Part shown: positions 22,036-34,062 of the stretch, one piece after another
How positions within the stretch are numbered: position 1 is the stretch's first letter
Layout of the letters: each line of letters opens with the position of its first letter
From: Chlorops oryzae
Lineage: Eukaryota; Arthropoda; Insecta; Diptera; Chloropidae
Assembly (NCBI GenBank): GCA_020466095.1
Contig: CM035806.1
Coordinates: 14,558,224-14,622,223 of the forward strand
DNA: 64,000 nucleotides
Reading direction: 5' to 3'
Made by a program: the position numbers and the translations under genes
The notes under the pieces: generated by a model
Seen by the model: the letters and a program-made list of their open reading frames with translations, nothing else
What the model was told of the DNA's origin: nothing
Database searches by the model: none

Positions 22036-25013
22036 GGAATATTCCCTTAAAAATCTGGCAACACTGCTAGTTGCAATGATTTTCCAAAGATTTCTCAAAA
22101 TTAAAATTCCAATTTCATAAATTTTCCTTTAAAGGTTCGATGAACTAATTAGCTTTTCATGCATGGAATTTACTTCAATTTCCCCCACATACTACAGCTT
22201 AATATCTCGTACAATTTGATTAAGAAACTCAACAACAACAAAAAAAAAAAAAAAATAAAAAAAATAAATAAAATAAAATAAGAAAGAAAGAAGACTGCTT
22301 TAGGCTTACAGAACAATAGGCCCACATTGTCGATGGCTATTCATAAGATACTCCTACCAAAAAATCTATATTATGTTGAATGTTGGCTCTGTTCGTACGC
22401 ATAAACTGGTAGCGCTTCACGGTATACTCCCCAATTAACCTGCGTAACAGCACAATAAAGATACTCTGGGCCAACAACAATAACTAACAACAACAACAAC
22501 AACAAAAGTAAATAAAAACAAAATAAACAACAATAAACAAAAAACGCCTTCACTATCGTAAAAAAAGTATTTTTCGGTTGCAAGTTTATTCTCGAATATC
22601 GATTGAAGCTCGCTCAGAGTGTAGTCCAGTTTGCTTAATGCCATGCTTCTCGTACATGGAATTATTAAGAAAAATTTTGATTAAAAGAAGACAAAAAAAA
22701 AATAAAATAAATAAAAAAAAAAAAAACTTGCAATGAAGCTTAAAAAATTGAAAAGAAAATTTTTTGGTTGAAATATTTTGTATACAAGCAGTGAAGAAGG
22801 CGAAGGCGAAAAAAATAAGAGAGCGGGATACTCGTACTTCGATAAAGCTTGACGATAAGCTACGCTTAATTAGATCGATCGTGTGTGTGTGTGTGTGTGC
22901 TTGTGTGCGCGCGCGCGCGCGCGTAGAATATAGCGGCGCATGCGCATAACATATGAAAAACAAAAGCTGAAGAAGAAGAATAAGCAAGGCATCTAAGACT
23001 GGAACAACACTATGCGCTTTAGAGCACACGGAGACGATAAAATTCGATGGCGTTGACGATGGCTCTATGGCGACGATGATGCCGATGGAGGATTAGAGGG
23101 AAGATTAAAGCCACTCAAGCTTAAATTGGAATCACGATCTTGCTATTTATCTTAAATATTATATCTAAGCGCAGCAGCAGCGGCATCAGCAGCATCAGCG
23201 AGAACGACAACAACGACACAGCGATATTCCTGCCAGCAGGCAAAATAACAATTTTTTTATGTTTTATATTTTTTTCTTATGACTTAAATTTTGTTGTTTT
23301 TGTTCTTAATCTTGTAGCCAGTTTTGCTGTATGCTATTTGTTGTTGTTGCCAGCTGAAAGTGTAAAGACCCCTTGTGCGATAGTTATTTCCAAAATAAAC
23401 TCTCTGAACGCTTTGTTTTTCTTTTATCATTAGAAAAGCGTAAAAGCATTTTTTTTTTTTGCCCTCCTCAAATTGATAAGAAATACATAAAGGCGATAAA
23501 TGAAGAAAGAAGAAGAAAAAAGAAAAAAAAATCACAAAAAAAAAAATCAAGAAGAAATTATAAAAAAAGATATAAAATATAAAATAAAAAAATAGAGGAA
23601 CTTGTTTCAGCTGAAAATGTTTCAATTTTGGCTCGCAACATGTTGCTAATAAGCATTTCCTTTTCTCGTGCAGTGGTGATGATTGCTTTTAATGCGCCTT
23701 TCAATTCGTGCAAAGAGTATATCAACATCGTTGTTATTGTATTCAAATGCCTCTAACAATCAGCGAAACAACTAACGATCGCAAAATGGAATTATTTTTA
23801 AAATAGAAAGACACGCATGCGTAGCCTCGAATAGCCTCGACCGGCAGGATGGAGAGAGCGACTGTGCGAAATGAGTGAAAGAAGCGCCTTTGGGGCGAAG
23901 AAAGAAGATTTGCAACATTGAAAGCCATGAATAGTTAAAATGAATAATGCGCTAAGGCGGCGCCCAATTACTGAATTCAATTTCTCCAATTTGCTTTTGC
24001 AGCAGCAACATCAGCAACATCAGCAGCACAGCAGCTTACCTTCCAAGCTCTTTCGTTGCTTGCTTTCGCTACTGTTGCAACTATTCATCAGAAGAATTCT
24101 TTTTTCTTCGTCTTTTTTACTTGGTTGCTGTCTTGTCTGTCTCAACGTGTTAACTAGGCTTGAAGAAATGTGCATTCCGTTTTCCGATCATTAATAATAA
24201 TGTGCATAAAGTGTTTGTTATTAGCCAACGACAAGGTAGCCAATCGGTAGCTTCTTTCAAAACGCAAGTTCAGTTGAATAATTTTCGCGTATATTATTTT
24301 TGCTTTTTCGTTTTCTTCCATTGCTGCTGCTTTATGGCAGCATCGGTAGTAAGTATTTCGGTGATAATTCGAGAAGCATTTTTCGATCATGCAGCATGAT
24401 GTGCATTTTTTTTGCTTTTTTTGTTGTTGTTATACTTGTATTATTATAATTTTTTAAAATTTTTTTTTTTTTTAACTTTTTCCTTTTGTATTTATTGAAG
24501 TTTCTGTGGGCAGTAGACTTTTTTCATTATATTGCTAAGATTTATGTTCTAACGTTACTACATCGGTAAAGTAATTTATTTTTGAAATATTTGCTGAAAG
24601 TTAAATTATTTGCCGTTAGTCTTAAGTGTGGAATAGTTTTTTTTTTTTGTGTTCTTTCTTTTTTCTGCCTTGCTGTCTTGGTGAAGAGTTTTAATCATGA
24701 TTAAAAAGGAAGAAAAAGAAAATAAGTAAAAAAAAAGAAAATTACGTGCTTTAAAGGATTGATTTTATTACTCATTAATGCTGCAATTTATCTTAGAATG
24801 AAAGCTTTTTTCATACCAAGAAATTTTTCCCCACCCAAAAAAAGAAAAAAAAAAGATAATAAATTCCCAAAAAATGTTTCCTTTTAATCATACTGAGTGA
24901 AATATATTTTTTTTTTTGTTTGCTAGTCCGAATGTTATGATTAGAATTGGTATAATTAGTATGTGAGGGTCATGAAAAGGAAGTTTGATCTTAATGCTTC
25001 TCTTAAAGCCTTA
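22036..25013. other. Gene-free stretch
   Basis: No supported gene. A (CAA)n run (22485-22505), A runs (22235-22260, 22690-22725), the GT/GC tract below, CAG-type words (23170-23200, 24000-24033) and GTT runs. Overlapping small ORFs on both strands have no recognisable domains. Confidence 0.4.
22881..22923 (+). repeat. (GT)n-(GC)n alternating purine-pyrimidine tract
   Basis: About nine GT units, a CTT interruption, then GTGTGCGC running into about eight GC units. Such tracts are classic candidates for left-handed Z-DNA under negative supercoiling. The GC part is striking in A/T-rich surroundings. Confidence 0.9.
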
Positions 25014-25132
25014 GGGGCTGTCTCCAGTTCTGTCAGAAATGAAAAAAAAAAAACTTCAAACAATTTCTGATTCATTTCTGAAGCGTTTTTTATATGAAGT
25101 TTTTTATTTCTGACAGAACTGGAGATAGCCCC
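25014..25132. mobile_element. 119-bp foldback MITE
   Basis: The left arm GGGGCTGTCTCCAGTTCTGT plus CAGAAAT is the inverse of the right arm ATTTCTGACAGAACTGG plus AGATAGCCCC, with one mismatch. Inside, ACTTCA/TGAAGT and CTGATTCATTTCTGAAG extend the folding. Only a short unpaired centre remains. No target duplication was recognised. Confidence 0.8.
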
Positions 25133-25421
25133 GTAGCAGAGATCAACATTAAAATCTTCACTGAACTCTTAACAGGGTAATTTCGACTTAATTATGACCT
25201 GAAGAAGATGGAGGTAGTCAGTGAAAATCTCCGTAGGTTTTGTAAATTAGAAAAGGAAACGGTTTGGGGTATTGGTCCTTAAGATATAAGTCACTCAAAT
25301 CCGCGAGATTCATAAGTGTCTCAACCTAGTCTACGGGAACATGAGATGGGTTGTGCAAAAGATATTTCTGGTCGTGGTACTCTTATTATAGCCTTAAGTA
25401 GCTTGTCTCCTTCGCGACGCT

Positions 25422-25456
<35 letters not shown>

Positions 25457-25539
25457 CCTGACAAAACGAATAGAGATTTTTTTTTTTTTTTTACTGGGTT
25501 AAGATTTAATGAAAATTAGTTAGAAACACTTTTTTCATG

Positions 25540-25720
25540 TGAGGGAGGTTCAAAACGTTCTCGGACGATTTCTCGTCTCCAAGTGGTTTGATATAAAAAG
25601 AACATCGGGTTATAATCAGTATAGATGTCATTATGGACGAACCCTCGAAAATGATTTTGCGATTTTTTTTTTTCACAAAATGGCGGCCAATGAAAAATGT
25701 CATAGAAATGTTCTCTTTTG
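25540..25720 (-). mobile_element. Family C repeat, partial copy 2
   Basis: Shares ATAATCAGTATAGATGTCAT, CTCGAAAATGATTTTGCGAT and AAATGGCGGCCAATGAAAAA with the copy at 33345 in the same orientation, so it is inverted relative to 9070. The inverted ends are not preserved. T runs dominate its left side (25422-25492). Confidence 0.6.
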
Positions 25721-25989
25721 CATGGTGTTTTTTTTTTTAATATTTCCTACACCCACAATTCATAAAAAAAAAAAAAATCAATAAATCCTGTCTATGTCTT
25801 ATAGCTCATATTACGATTTTTAATGGCTTTTTCCGAAAAATATAAATACTTTTGTTATAATAAAAGCTCATGTTTATCATCTTATTAGTATTATTTGCTA
25901 AGATCTCGAACAATAATTGTCCATGGCACTATTGTTGCATACCCCAAGTTCTATCGATCAGTTTTTGCATCACTCCGGTTTTCGGTATA

Positions 25990-26481
25990 CAGTGGGGTCT
26001 CATTATAAGTCGCCTCGTTATACGTCGATTCGCACTTAAGTCACGTATCAATTAACACCCAGGTTCGCTATACGTCGCAAATGATTCGCAATTACATACG
26101 TCTAAAAGTTTGGGGGAACATTTTCTTCGTCTTTTGCGCCCCTAAGTGCCATCTCCAATGACGCGTCAGGTGCGTTCCGTCACAAACACATGCAAGCATA
26201 TGAAGCAGCTCAAATCATTTTTTTTGCGTTGTTGTGGACGCAGCGTAAAACATTCTTCATCCGAGGAATAATTGGAAATCAGACATAGAGCAGTGATGCC
26301 AGTTGTAGGGAAATTTCATTTTATTGACTTTTATAAAATTTGTGTATAAAATTTTGAGCTTTGAGGAACCAATTAGAAATTATTTCATACAATCATATGA
26401 AGAAAACTGATTCGTTATAAGTCGATTCGCTATACGTCGATTTTTTAGGAACGAGAAACGACTTATAACGATATCCCACTG
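25990..26481. mobile_element. 492-bp mariner/pogo-like MITE
   Basis: TIRs are CAGTGGGGTCTCATTATAAG and, inverted, CAGTGGGATATCGTTATAAG, each bordered by TA. Subterminal repeats of the words TATAAGTCG, TATACGTCGATTCG and ACGTCG occur near both ends, as in pogo/Tigger-type elements where they can be transposase binding sites. There is no transposase ORF, so it is non-autonomous. Confidence 0.88.
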
Positions 26482-26483
26482 TA

Positions 26484-28390
26484 CTATAGTTTAATGTCTA
26501 GTTCAAAAAATTCCTTTGCCTATATGATTTCCTTCAGCAATATTCTCCTTCTCACATGACATTCTGCTATAAAGTGAATCCCAGTCGCGCTTATCCTCTT
26601 GAAACATGTTTCTTATGAAACTTTCTCTCATAATCCATTCTAATACTTTTGTCGTCCTATGACGGCGGGGAAAGTAATGCTCAAATGTTTCTGCGTTTGT
26701 TTCATCATTGAATTTTCATACGAAATTTCCTTCGTTGTAATTTTAAATTAATTACCCAAATTATTATCTTAACTAACTAAGAGTCGAAAGTGCAAGCAAA
26801 GCAAATTCACTTTCTAATAACAAAATTTAAAAAAAAAAAAAAATTTATTCATAGTCACACACCCTTCAAAACTTTTGAATTCCCAAAATCGAACAAAGAC
26901 TCATTGGACACGTTAGAGAGAGGGCGAGAAAGAGAAAAAAACCCAAAATAGAGCTTAAAAAAAGCAATCTCACTGAAATGTGTGGAATACACTAGATCAT
27001 TCAGTCTTAAGCGTAACAATAACATTTTCGTATGGAAATCTATTGTAAAAGCAGAGAAAATTAAACCACAAAGGAGACAGCTTTACCGCATTTACTTTCA
27101 AAGTACAGCAAAAAAAAAAAAAAAAAAATTTATAAAAAATAAAAAACCTTACACAACATCAAATGTAATCGATTTGAGAGCGAGTCCAAGCCCAAGTTGG
27201 ATCGAAGGCGATTGGAATCCCATCAAAATGAAGTGTATGAACGTGTGTACCGCACGTAAATTATGCTGCAAGTACACGTATAGCAAATCAGAGAAACGGG
27301 AATAAACACAAGAAAGAAAACTTAAAATACTTATAAAAAAAAAATTTAAAAAAAAACACTACCGAAAAGAAAAAGAAAAAGAAAAAAAAATCAAAATAGT
27401 AGCACAGATTGAAGTAATTTCAAATCAATTTACTCAAAATGCTTTGATTGAAAAAGCCACAAAGTACGCCACCACCGAATGAATCGGAATACGAATCTAA
27501 ACCCAAATCCGAATCCAGCACATCCAATAACCGCAAACGGTAAAGTACACACAATCTAGCTGCTTCTACTGGAAGCTGGAAGTGCTTTTCGTTTTGTCTT
27601 TTTGCTGCTGCTATTGCTGTTGCTGTTGCTGTTGCTGTTCCTGATGTACGCAAGATGTATCGATAATGGGAAATTTCACTTTTCAATTTTCGAAACAGAT
27701 AAAAATGCATTAAGTGAAAAATTATTATTATAGACTTCTCTCTCAACAATGGATAGGAATTGTTGTTATCCAGTAGTCTTAGTTAGTCATTCGCATGCTC
27801 AGTGATTCATTCCGTCAGTTAGGCAGTCTCTCAGTCAGTCATTCAGTCAGTGAATGTAATGCCCAAAACAATGCGGTACATAATTTCCCTACGTGCATGG
27901 CGATCAATTCACTTGAATTTAGCTTAGCCACTTTATTGAGCACAACAGAAAGAAAGAAAATGAAAATGAAACCGAAAACAAAAACCAAAGCAAAAACGAA
28001 ATCGAAATCTCAATAATTGTTACGATCAATTTCGTTGCGTTGCAGAAACAACACTTGGAAAAATCTATAAATTCCACTAAAAAAAAAAAAAAAAAAACTC
28101 GATGTGAGCTGTTCCCTCCCAACAATAAGCTACTGAAACATGGGCTCATGCAGTGCAATTGATAGATTGTACACCTAACTTCAAAATGTAAACAATATTC
28201 AAGATCTCTTTTTTCTTATTTTTTCATTTTTTTTTAAATATTTTTATTTTCTTTACATATTCGATTTGAATAGAAAAAAGCTTGAAGAGAAAAAAGCCTT
28301 TTGAAATGAATACGCCACAAACCTTTTGTTCATCGTCTGGATAATTGCATGAATAAACCAGCTGCATATGCATTTCTTCTAAGTACTTTT
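26484..28390. other. Gene-free stretch
   Basis: No supported gene. A runs (26828-26843, 27108-27128), GAAAAA repeats (27365-27390), a GCTGTT run (27612-27637), and CAGT words at 27800-27860. ORFs 26982-27305 and 27420-27749 lack recognisable domains. Confidence 0.4.
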
Positions 28391-28446
28391 TTATACCCGA
28401 AACACTCTGTTTTGAGGGCAAACTGCGTTTATGCGTATGTGTGCTG
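28391..28446 (-). mobile_element. Family B Helentron-like repeat, 3'-end fragment
   Basis: TTATACCCGAAACACTCTG, TTTGAGGGCAAACTGCGTTT and ATGCG match the inverted 3' end of family B (compare 56545-56590: CACTTTGCGTCGAGGGTATA then TTGCGTTTGTGCGG). The homology stops about 20 bp before the truncated hAT copy begins. Confidence 0.65.
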
Positions 28447-28463
28447 CAATATGTGAACGGAAT

Positions 28464-30050
28464 TTAGTTATCGTAATCCGAATTCGGTAGGAATAACTTA
28501 GAAGGATCATTTTTTACGGCTTCCTCCAATTCTAAATAAAAAATTCAAATTTTTCTTTTTTTTAAATGCTCAAAAATCTATAGTGAGGTATTTACATTTT
28601 TCTTAAATATCAAATTTCAATATTTTTATTTTTTATATCAATATTTTTGCTTTTTTTATGTTTTATTTTTTAGTTAATTTTTTTTAATTTGTTTGTACGT
28701 ACATACATTTAAAATTTTTTATTTAAGCATTCTTCAAAAAAAAAATTTTTTTTAAATATAAAAAAGTAATAAACAAAAATAATATAAGTAAATATATAAT
28801 GTACAAAAATAATGTACAAAAATAATGTACAAAAATAATGTACAAAAATAATATAAGTACAAAAATAATATAAGTACAAAAATAATATAAGTACAAAAAT
28901 AATAAGTACAAAAATAATGTACAAAAATAATGTACAAAAATAATGTACAAAAATAATGTACAAAAATAATGTACAAAAATAATATAAAAAATAATATAAA
29001 AAATAATATAAAAAATAATATAAAAAATAATATAAAAAATAATACAAAAAATAATATAAAAAATAATATAAAAAAGTAATATACAAAAATAATGTACAAA
29101 ATATAATATAAAAATTAATATAAAAAATATATAATAATATAAAATAATATAAAAAAATAATATAAAAAATAATATACAAAAAAATAATATAAAAAATAAT
29201 GTACAAAAAATAATATAAAAAATAATATAAAAAAATAATATAAAAAAATAATATAAAAAATAAATAAAAAAAATAAATTTAAAAAAATATAAAAAATAAT
29301 ATAAAAAAATAATATAAAAAAATAATAAAAAATATAATTTAAAAAATTAATAAAATATATAAAAAAATATATAAAAAATAAAATAAAAAAAATATAAAAT
29401 ATATAAAAAATAATTATAAAAAATAATATATAAAAATATATAAAATAATAATAAAAAAATAATATAAAAAAATAAATATAAAAAAATATATAAAAAAATA
29501 ATATAAAAAATAATATATAAAAAATAATATAAAAAAATAAAATATATAAAAAAATTAATATAAAAAAAATAATATAAAAAAATAATATAAAAAAATAATA
29601 TAAAAAAATAATATTAAAAAATAATATATAAAAAAATATATATAAAAAAATTATATAAAAAAATTATATAAAAAAATTATATAAAAAAAATAAAATATAT
29701 AAAAAATAATATTAAAAAATAATATTAAAAAATAATATAAAAAAATAATAATAATAAAATAATATTAAAAAAATAAATTATAAAAATAATTAAAATATAT
29801 ATAATAATAATATAATAAAATAATTAAATATAAAATAATTATATAAAATAATTATATAAAATAATTATATAAAAATAATTTATAATAATAATATATATAA
29901 AAAATAATATAAAAAATTATATAAAAAAATAATATAAAAAAATAAAGTAAAAATATTTATATAAAAAAATTATAATATAAATAATTTTTAATAATATAAT
30001 AAATATTCATTAACAAATTTTAATATAAATAAAATAATTATTAAAAAAAT
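28464..30050 (-). mobile_element. Truncated, inverted copy of the 20402 hAT element
   Basis: The first ~300 bp (TTATCGTAATCCGAATTCGG, TAGGAATAACTTAGAAGGAT, TTTTTACGGCTTCCT, TTTTATTTAAGCATTCTT) is the reverse complement of 21700-21992. The terminal 36-bp TIR is missing: homology starts at about 28466, just inside it. The A/T array follows and is much longer than in the intact copy. The far end cannot be defined in low-complexity sequence. Confidence 0.8.
28770..29990. repeat. Expanded A/T satellite, 12-14 bp units
   Basis: From about 28797 the unit is GTACAAAAATAAT or ATAAGTACAAAAATA (13-15 bp). After about 28980 it drifts to ATAAAAAATAAT and then to irregular AATATAA mixtures. It is the inverse of the ATTATTTTTGTAC array in the 20402 element. 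Frames through it give long aromatic peptides (YFLYYF, IFVHYF) that are not genes. Confidence 0.9.
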
Positions 30051-31698
30051 TATTTGATAATAAAAATAATATACAAAAATAGAAATAGACATTACATATT
30101 TATAGGTATGATAATTTTTAATAGTTATTATTTTAGTAATATTTTATTTTCTTATATTTTATTCTTTAGATTTGTATTTTCGATGAATTTTATATTATTC
30201 ATTTTACATGTATATTTTTCAAATTTAAATTATTTTTTATAATATTTATTAGATAAAGAATTTTTATTTTGAAGGTTTGCTGGAAAGCTAAAAATAATAT
30301 CCTTTATTCTCAAAACATATGAAAAAAGTCAAGCGAATGTCGACATAGGGCGTTCTAGTATGCTTACATTTCAGTGGGCGTGGGCTTAGGTTATACCATT
30401 TAGGTAATTGTCTTACTTATACTCTTACTATTTTTCTTACCTGAAGCTTTTCGATCGCAATAATAATCGATCGATTCATTCAAAGACCACGAATCTCTGT
30501 TCACATATTTTCAAATTTTTTCCCTCTCTAACAAAGCTTAAGTTAAAGAAAATTTATAAGTTTCTGTTAATCATTTCATAAATGATTTTTTAATCCAAAT
30601 GACAGCTGTGCGAAGCATTCAGAAATGCAATAGGATTGCTTTCATTCTGGTTTATTTAATCAGTCAACGATGTCTAAAATTTCGTTTTAATTGGAAATGC
30701 GAAAGAGAATTTGCTTTTATACTTAGACATTTAGACATGTTATCACTTTCAATTTATGTTTAATGACATTTTGCTGTTGCGTAATTATACTTAATTGACC
30801 AGCGTTAGAGCCTGCTGCGGTGATAATGGAAATCGATTGGAGGAGTAATCAATTCTAAAGAAATTTTGTAGGGTAGACGAATTTAATACAACCCAGATCG
30901 ATATGATAAATGAGAATTCGATGAGAAATATTCTTGGAATTTCCTTCGGATGTTTTATTTTGAATAATTTTTAAAGCACTCAAACTGTACGAAAATCCCA
31001 CTGTACCCACGATATGATGGTGTGTAGTGTAGTGTAGTGTAGTGTAGTCAGCAAAGAACATTCCATATGTAATCAATATTCAATGTATTTCGGCGATCTT
31101 ACTAACCCATTCTGAAATGGAAGAAGAACCATTCAAAATATCGAGTGACATTTTAATTGTCGTTAGTGCAGAAAACTTTTGCATTCGATGCCAGATATGT
31201 GCCAAATAATAGAATTAATTTAATTATGTTAACTTTGATTGCCTTGAAGTCGCAACAACATATCGCAGAGCTACCGAAACAACCTGCTAAAGAAAAGGAA
31301 TGAAAAATAAATGAATAATTGTAATTGTCAGAAGAAAAAAACTTCCTATGCGACATGAAACACAACGAAAATAGCAGCTTAAGCTCGGTGTTTGATGCTT
31401 CAAATGTTAACGCGAACGAGAATGAGGACGATGGCGAGGACGAAGACGAAGACGAGGACAAGCAGCGCAGGCATAAGCACAAGAATATTTGTGGCAAATG
31501 TGAGGTGTTGTTGTTGTTGTTGTCGTTGTCGTCGGTGGCACGAGAACTGCGACGACGGTGCTGATGATAATGGTGATGTTAGCGATGCACATTTTTCGCT
31601 ACAATCATTTCAAAGACTTAACTTCGAGTCAAAAATAGTCACAGAAGACAGAGGACAGACGAGTGAGACAGAGACAGACAAAGAAATCGTGTGAGAGC

Positions 31699-31730
<32 letters not shown>

Positions 31731-32678
31731 TTGATAGAATAGGAAGTGTGGCCAGGAGAGGAAAGAGGGAATACCAATGGAGCTGCAGCAGCAGCAGTAA
31801 TGTAGCGCGTTACGTTTGCTTCCTTCTCCAACGAGAAGTAAATAAATTGATTTGTTAAACTGAAAGTGCCTTTGATGCAGTCAGAAGTTATGCTCGCTCG
31901 ATTCCTTCCTCGCGTTTGCAATTGTTGCCGGTCATTGCAGGTTTCACTAGTTTTCTTCTCTGTCTTTCCATTCTTTGCACACATAAAATACCATAACATA
32001 CAATACCGCACTGAACCGTTGGATCTTTATTTTTTTTTAATTTTTTGTTTTTGTCTCTTTTTCGTTTGATTGGATTGAATTGACTTGGCTTGGCTTGGCA
32101 TTTCGCTGCCGTAATTAATCAAATCCACATTGACAATTCTTAAGCTGTGCACACCGAGATTGCTTGTGTCAAGGTAGTCGGATAGAGTCGAATTGAGTCG
32201 AATTGAGTCGAATGGAGTCCAATAGAGTCTGATAGAAAGGGTTTACCGTTGGAATTAAAAGTTGTTGACTTGAACTGCTCACGAATTCTGCGCATGTGCA
32301 ACGAATTTTCTTTGTTCGTTAAGTCTTTAAAGACTTTATTAAATGTAATTTAATAGAAAAAAAAAAAAAAAAATGAAAACAAGAAGAAGAAGCCAAAAAG
32401 TGAAATCCACGTTTGGAATATGTGTCAGAAATTGAAAGGTTTTTGTATTTTTTCTTTTAGCAAGAGCGATCTAGCGGAGACAGAGAGATGCAGAAATAAG
32501 ATGTGCTGCCAAAGAATGCAGGTCAAGTCTTTGAGTTTAAATTTAAGTGCTTCTCTAAATATATTTTAGGGGGTTAGGGGGGTGGGGTAGTCAGAAGCGT
32601 GGAAAATGTATGTTTTTATATAATTTTAATAATTTTTTTGCCAGTGAATTATTTAGTAAAAAAAAACAGCATTATCGG
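30051..32678. other. Gene-free stretch
   Basis: No supported gene. A (GTGTA)n run at 31020-31048, an acidic-codon run (31425-31460), a (GTT)n run (31506-31523), a GAGA tract (31695-31730), AGTCGAATTG repeats (32184-32215) and the G-rich tract at 32569. Confidence 0.4.
32569..32587 (+). other. G-rich tract, possible G-quadruplex
   Basis: GGGGG-TTA-GGGGGG-T-GGGG on the plus strand. The runs can be partitioned into four G3 blocks with short loops. This is a sequence pattern only. Confidence 0.5.
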
Positions 32679-32902
32679 GCATGTGATTGGATTCCCTTTC
32701 CCCAAATTTTGGGGAAAGGGAATTTCGTTCCTCCAATATTGTGAAGAATGTATGGAAATTTTGAAAGAAATGACGTTGTCAAAAACAAAAGAGCGGCTAT
32801 ACGATAAAATTTTCGAATTAAAAAATTTCGAACATATTTAAATTCCCGAGTATTTATTTCAATTTCCCGGGGAAATGAATTCCCGGGAATCCAATCACAC
32901 AC
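32679..32902. mobile_element. 224-bp MITE with TIRs and an internal palindrome
   Basis: The left end GCATGTGATTGGATTCCC and the right end GGGAATCCAATCACACACC are inverted copies. Next to the left end, 32692-32722 is an almost perfect palindrome (TTCCCTTTCCCC, AAATTTT, GGGGAAAGGGAA). Near the right end a CCCGGGG/CCCGGG pair (TTTCCCGGGGAAA) echoes it. No ORF and no clear target duplication. Confidence 0.75.
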
Positions 32903-33344
32903 CTGTATTACATTATATTTCCGTTTGACATCACTGAAATTTAAAAAAAATTTGAATGGCATGATCGCGGTTTTTTTTTTTTTGTATATTAACAAAATGG
33001 CGGCCTCGACATTTTTTCCAGATTAATTGTTTAAAAAAATCGAAAACAAAAAAAAAAAAATCCTTCGAAAGCCATAGACATTTCATTGAAATCTACTGAG
33101 CGGCTTTCGGAGTTACAATGTTTTTCCTTTGTTAATTGTCGAATAACTCGAAAAGTATATGTCAGATTTATATGAAGTTTTCGGAGAATATTCTTAATAT
33201 ACCTATTATACTTTCAGAAAATGGCATAGAATTTTTAAAAATTCTAACTATTCCTTATCCCTTAAGGGGGTTGTCTCCCCGTGCTGTTGATGGACCACTT
33301 TTTTTTAAATTCCTCAAAGTGGAGACTCAAAAAAAAAGTTGTAG

Positions 33345-33790
33345 TGCTGGCGGCCACGATTTCCAAGTTTTATTAAAAAAAAAGGAAAACTGAGTTATCA
33401 GTATAAATGTCATTATGGCCAGAAGCTCGAAAATAATTTTGCGATTTTTTTTTTGACAAGATGGCGGCCATTGAAAAATTACCAATCGATTTCGGATATA
33501 TTTTTTGTAGTTCAGTGTAAAAAAAAATAGTCAAAAATTTGTTAAAATTATCATTGAGGTTCACGCGTTGATTCCACTTTATTTCATTAAAATCGGTCCA
33601 GTTGAACTGGAGAAATCGTGGCCGCCAGATCAAAATTTGGTTTCGAGATAAATGCGTTTCAAGGTTGAAGTTAATGCAAAAATGACTCATTTTAGCCTCG
33701 ACCTTGCTCGACAAAAAAGGTTATATCTTCTAGACTATTTCGAATTTCAAAAAATTCTTTTAGCTCGATATTCTCAAATATCCAAGCTAA
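33345..33790 (-). mobile_element. Family C repeat, copy 3
   Basis: This is the reverse complement of 9070-9536. The core is bounded by CTGGCGGCCACGATTTCC (33349) and GGAGAAATCGTGGCCGCCAG (about 33610-33629), and contains AAAATGGCGGCC-like, TGTAGTTCAGTGTAAAAA and TTTCATTAAAATCGGTCCAG. Homology extends rightward through GTTTCGAGATAAATGCGTTT and TTGCTCGACAAAAAAGG to about 33790. Confidence 0.65.
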
Positions 33791-33794
33791 AAAG

Positions 33795-34062
33795 ATATTA
33801 AAAAAACAATACATTAAAAAATATAAAAAAATATAAGAAAATATAAGAAAAATATAAGAAAAAAAAAAAATATAAGCAAAATACAAGAAAAATATAAGAA
33901 AAATATAAGAAAAATATATGAAAAATATAAGAAAAATATAAGAAAAATATAAAAAAATATAAAAAAATATAAAAAAATATAAAAAAAATATAAAAAAATA
34001 TAAAAAAATATAAAAAAATATAAAAAAATATAAAAATATATATAAAAAAAATATAAAAAAAT
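33795..34062. repeat. TATAAAAAAA/AATATAAGAA array, left half
   Basis: Short 7-10 bp units of AAAAATATAAG and then AAAAATATA. The same array resumes at 36084-36270 beyond the TAGAG element, so that element split a pre-existing array. Confidence 0.85.

Noticed and set aside
28709..29206. 165-codon aromatic frame (YFLYYF repeats)
   Set aside because: Translation of the A/T satellite of the hAT copy; no non-repeat sequence.
31325..31564. Acidic frame (DDGEDEDEDEDKQRRHKHK then ICGKCEV)
   Set aside because: Tempting as a host exon with a zinc-knuckle-like CxxC, but it is flanked by GAT/GAC-type and GTT simple repeats, has no convincing splice sites, and is best explained by low complexity.
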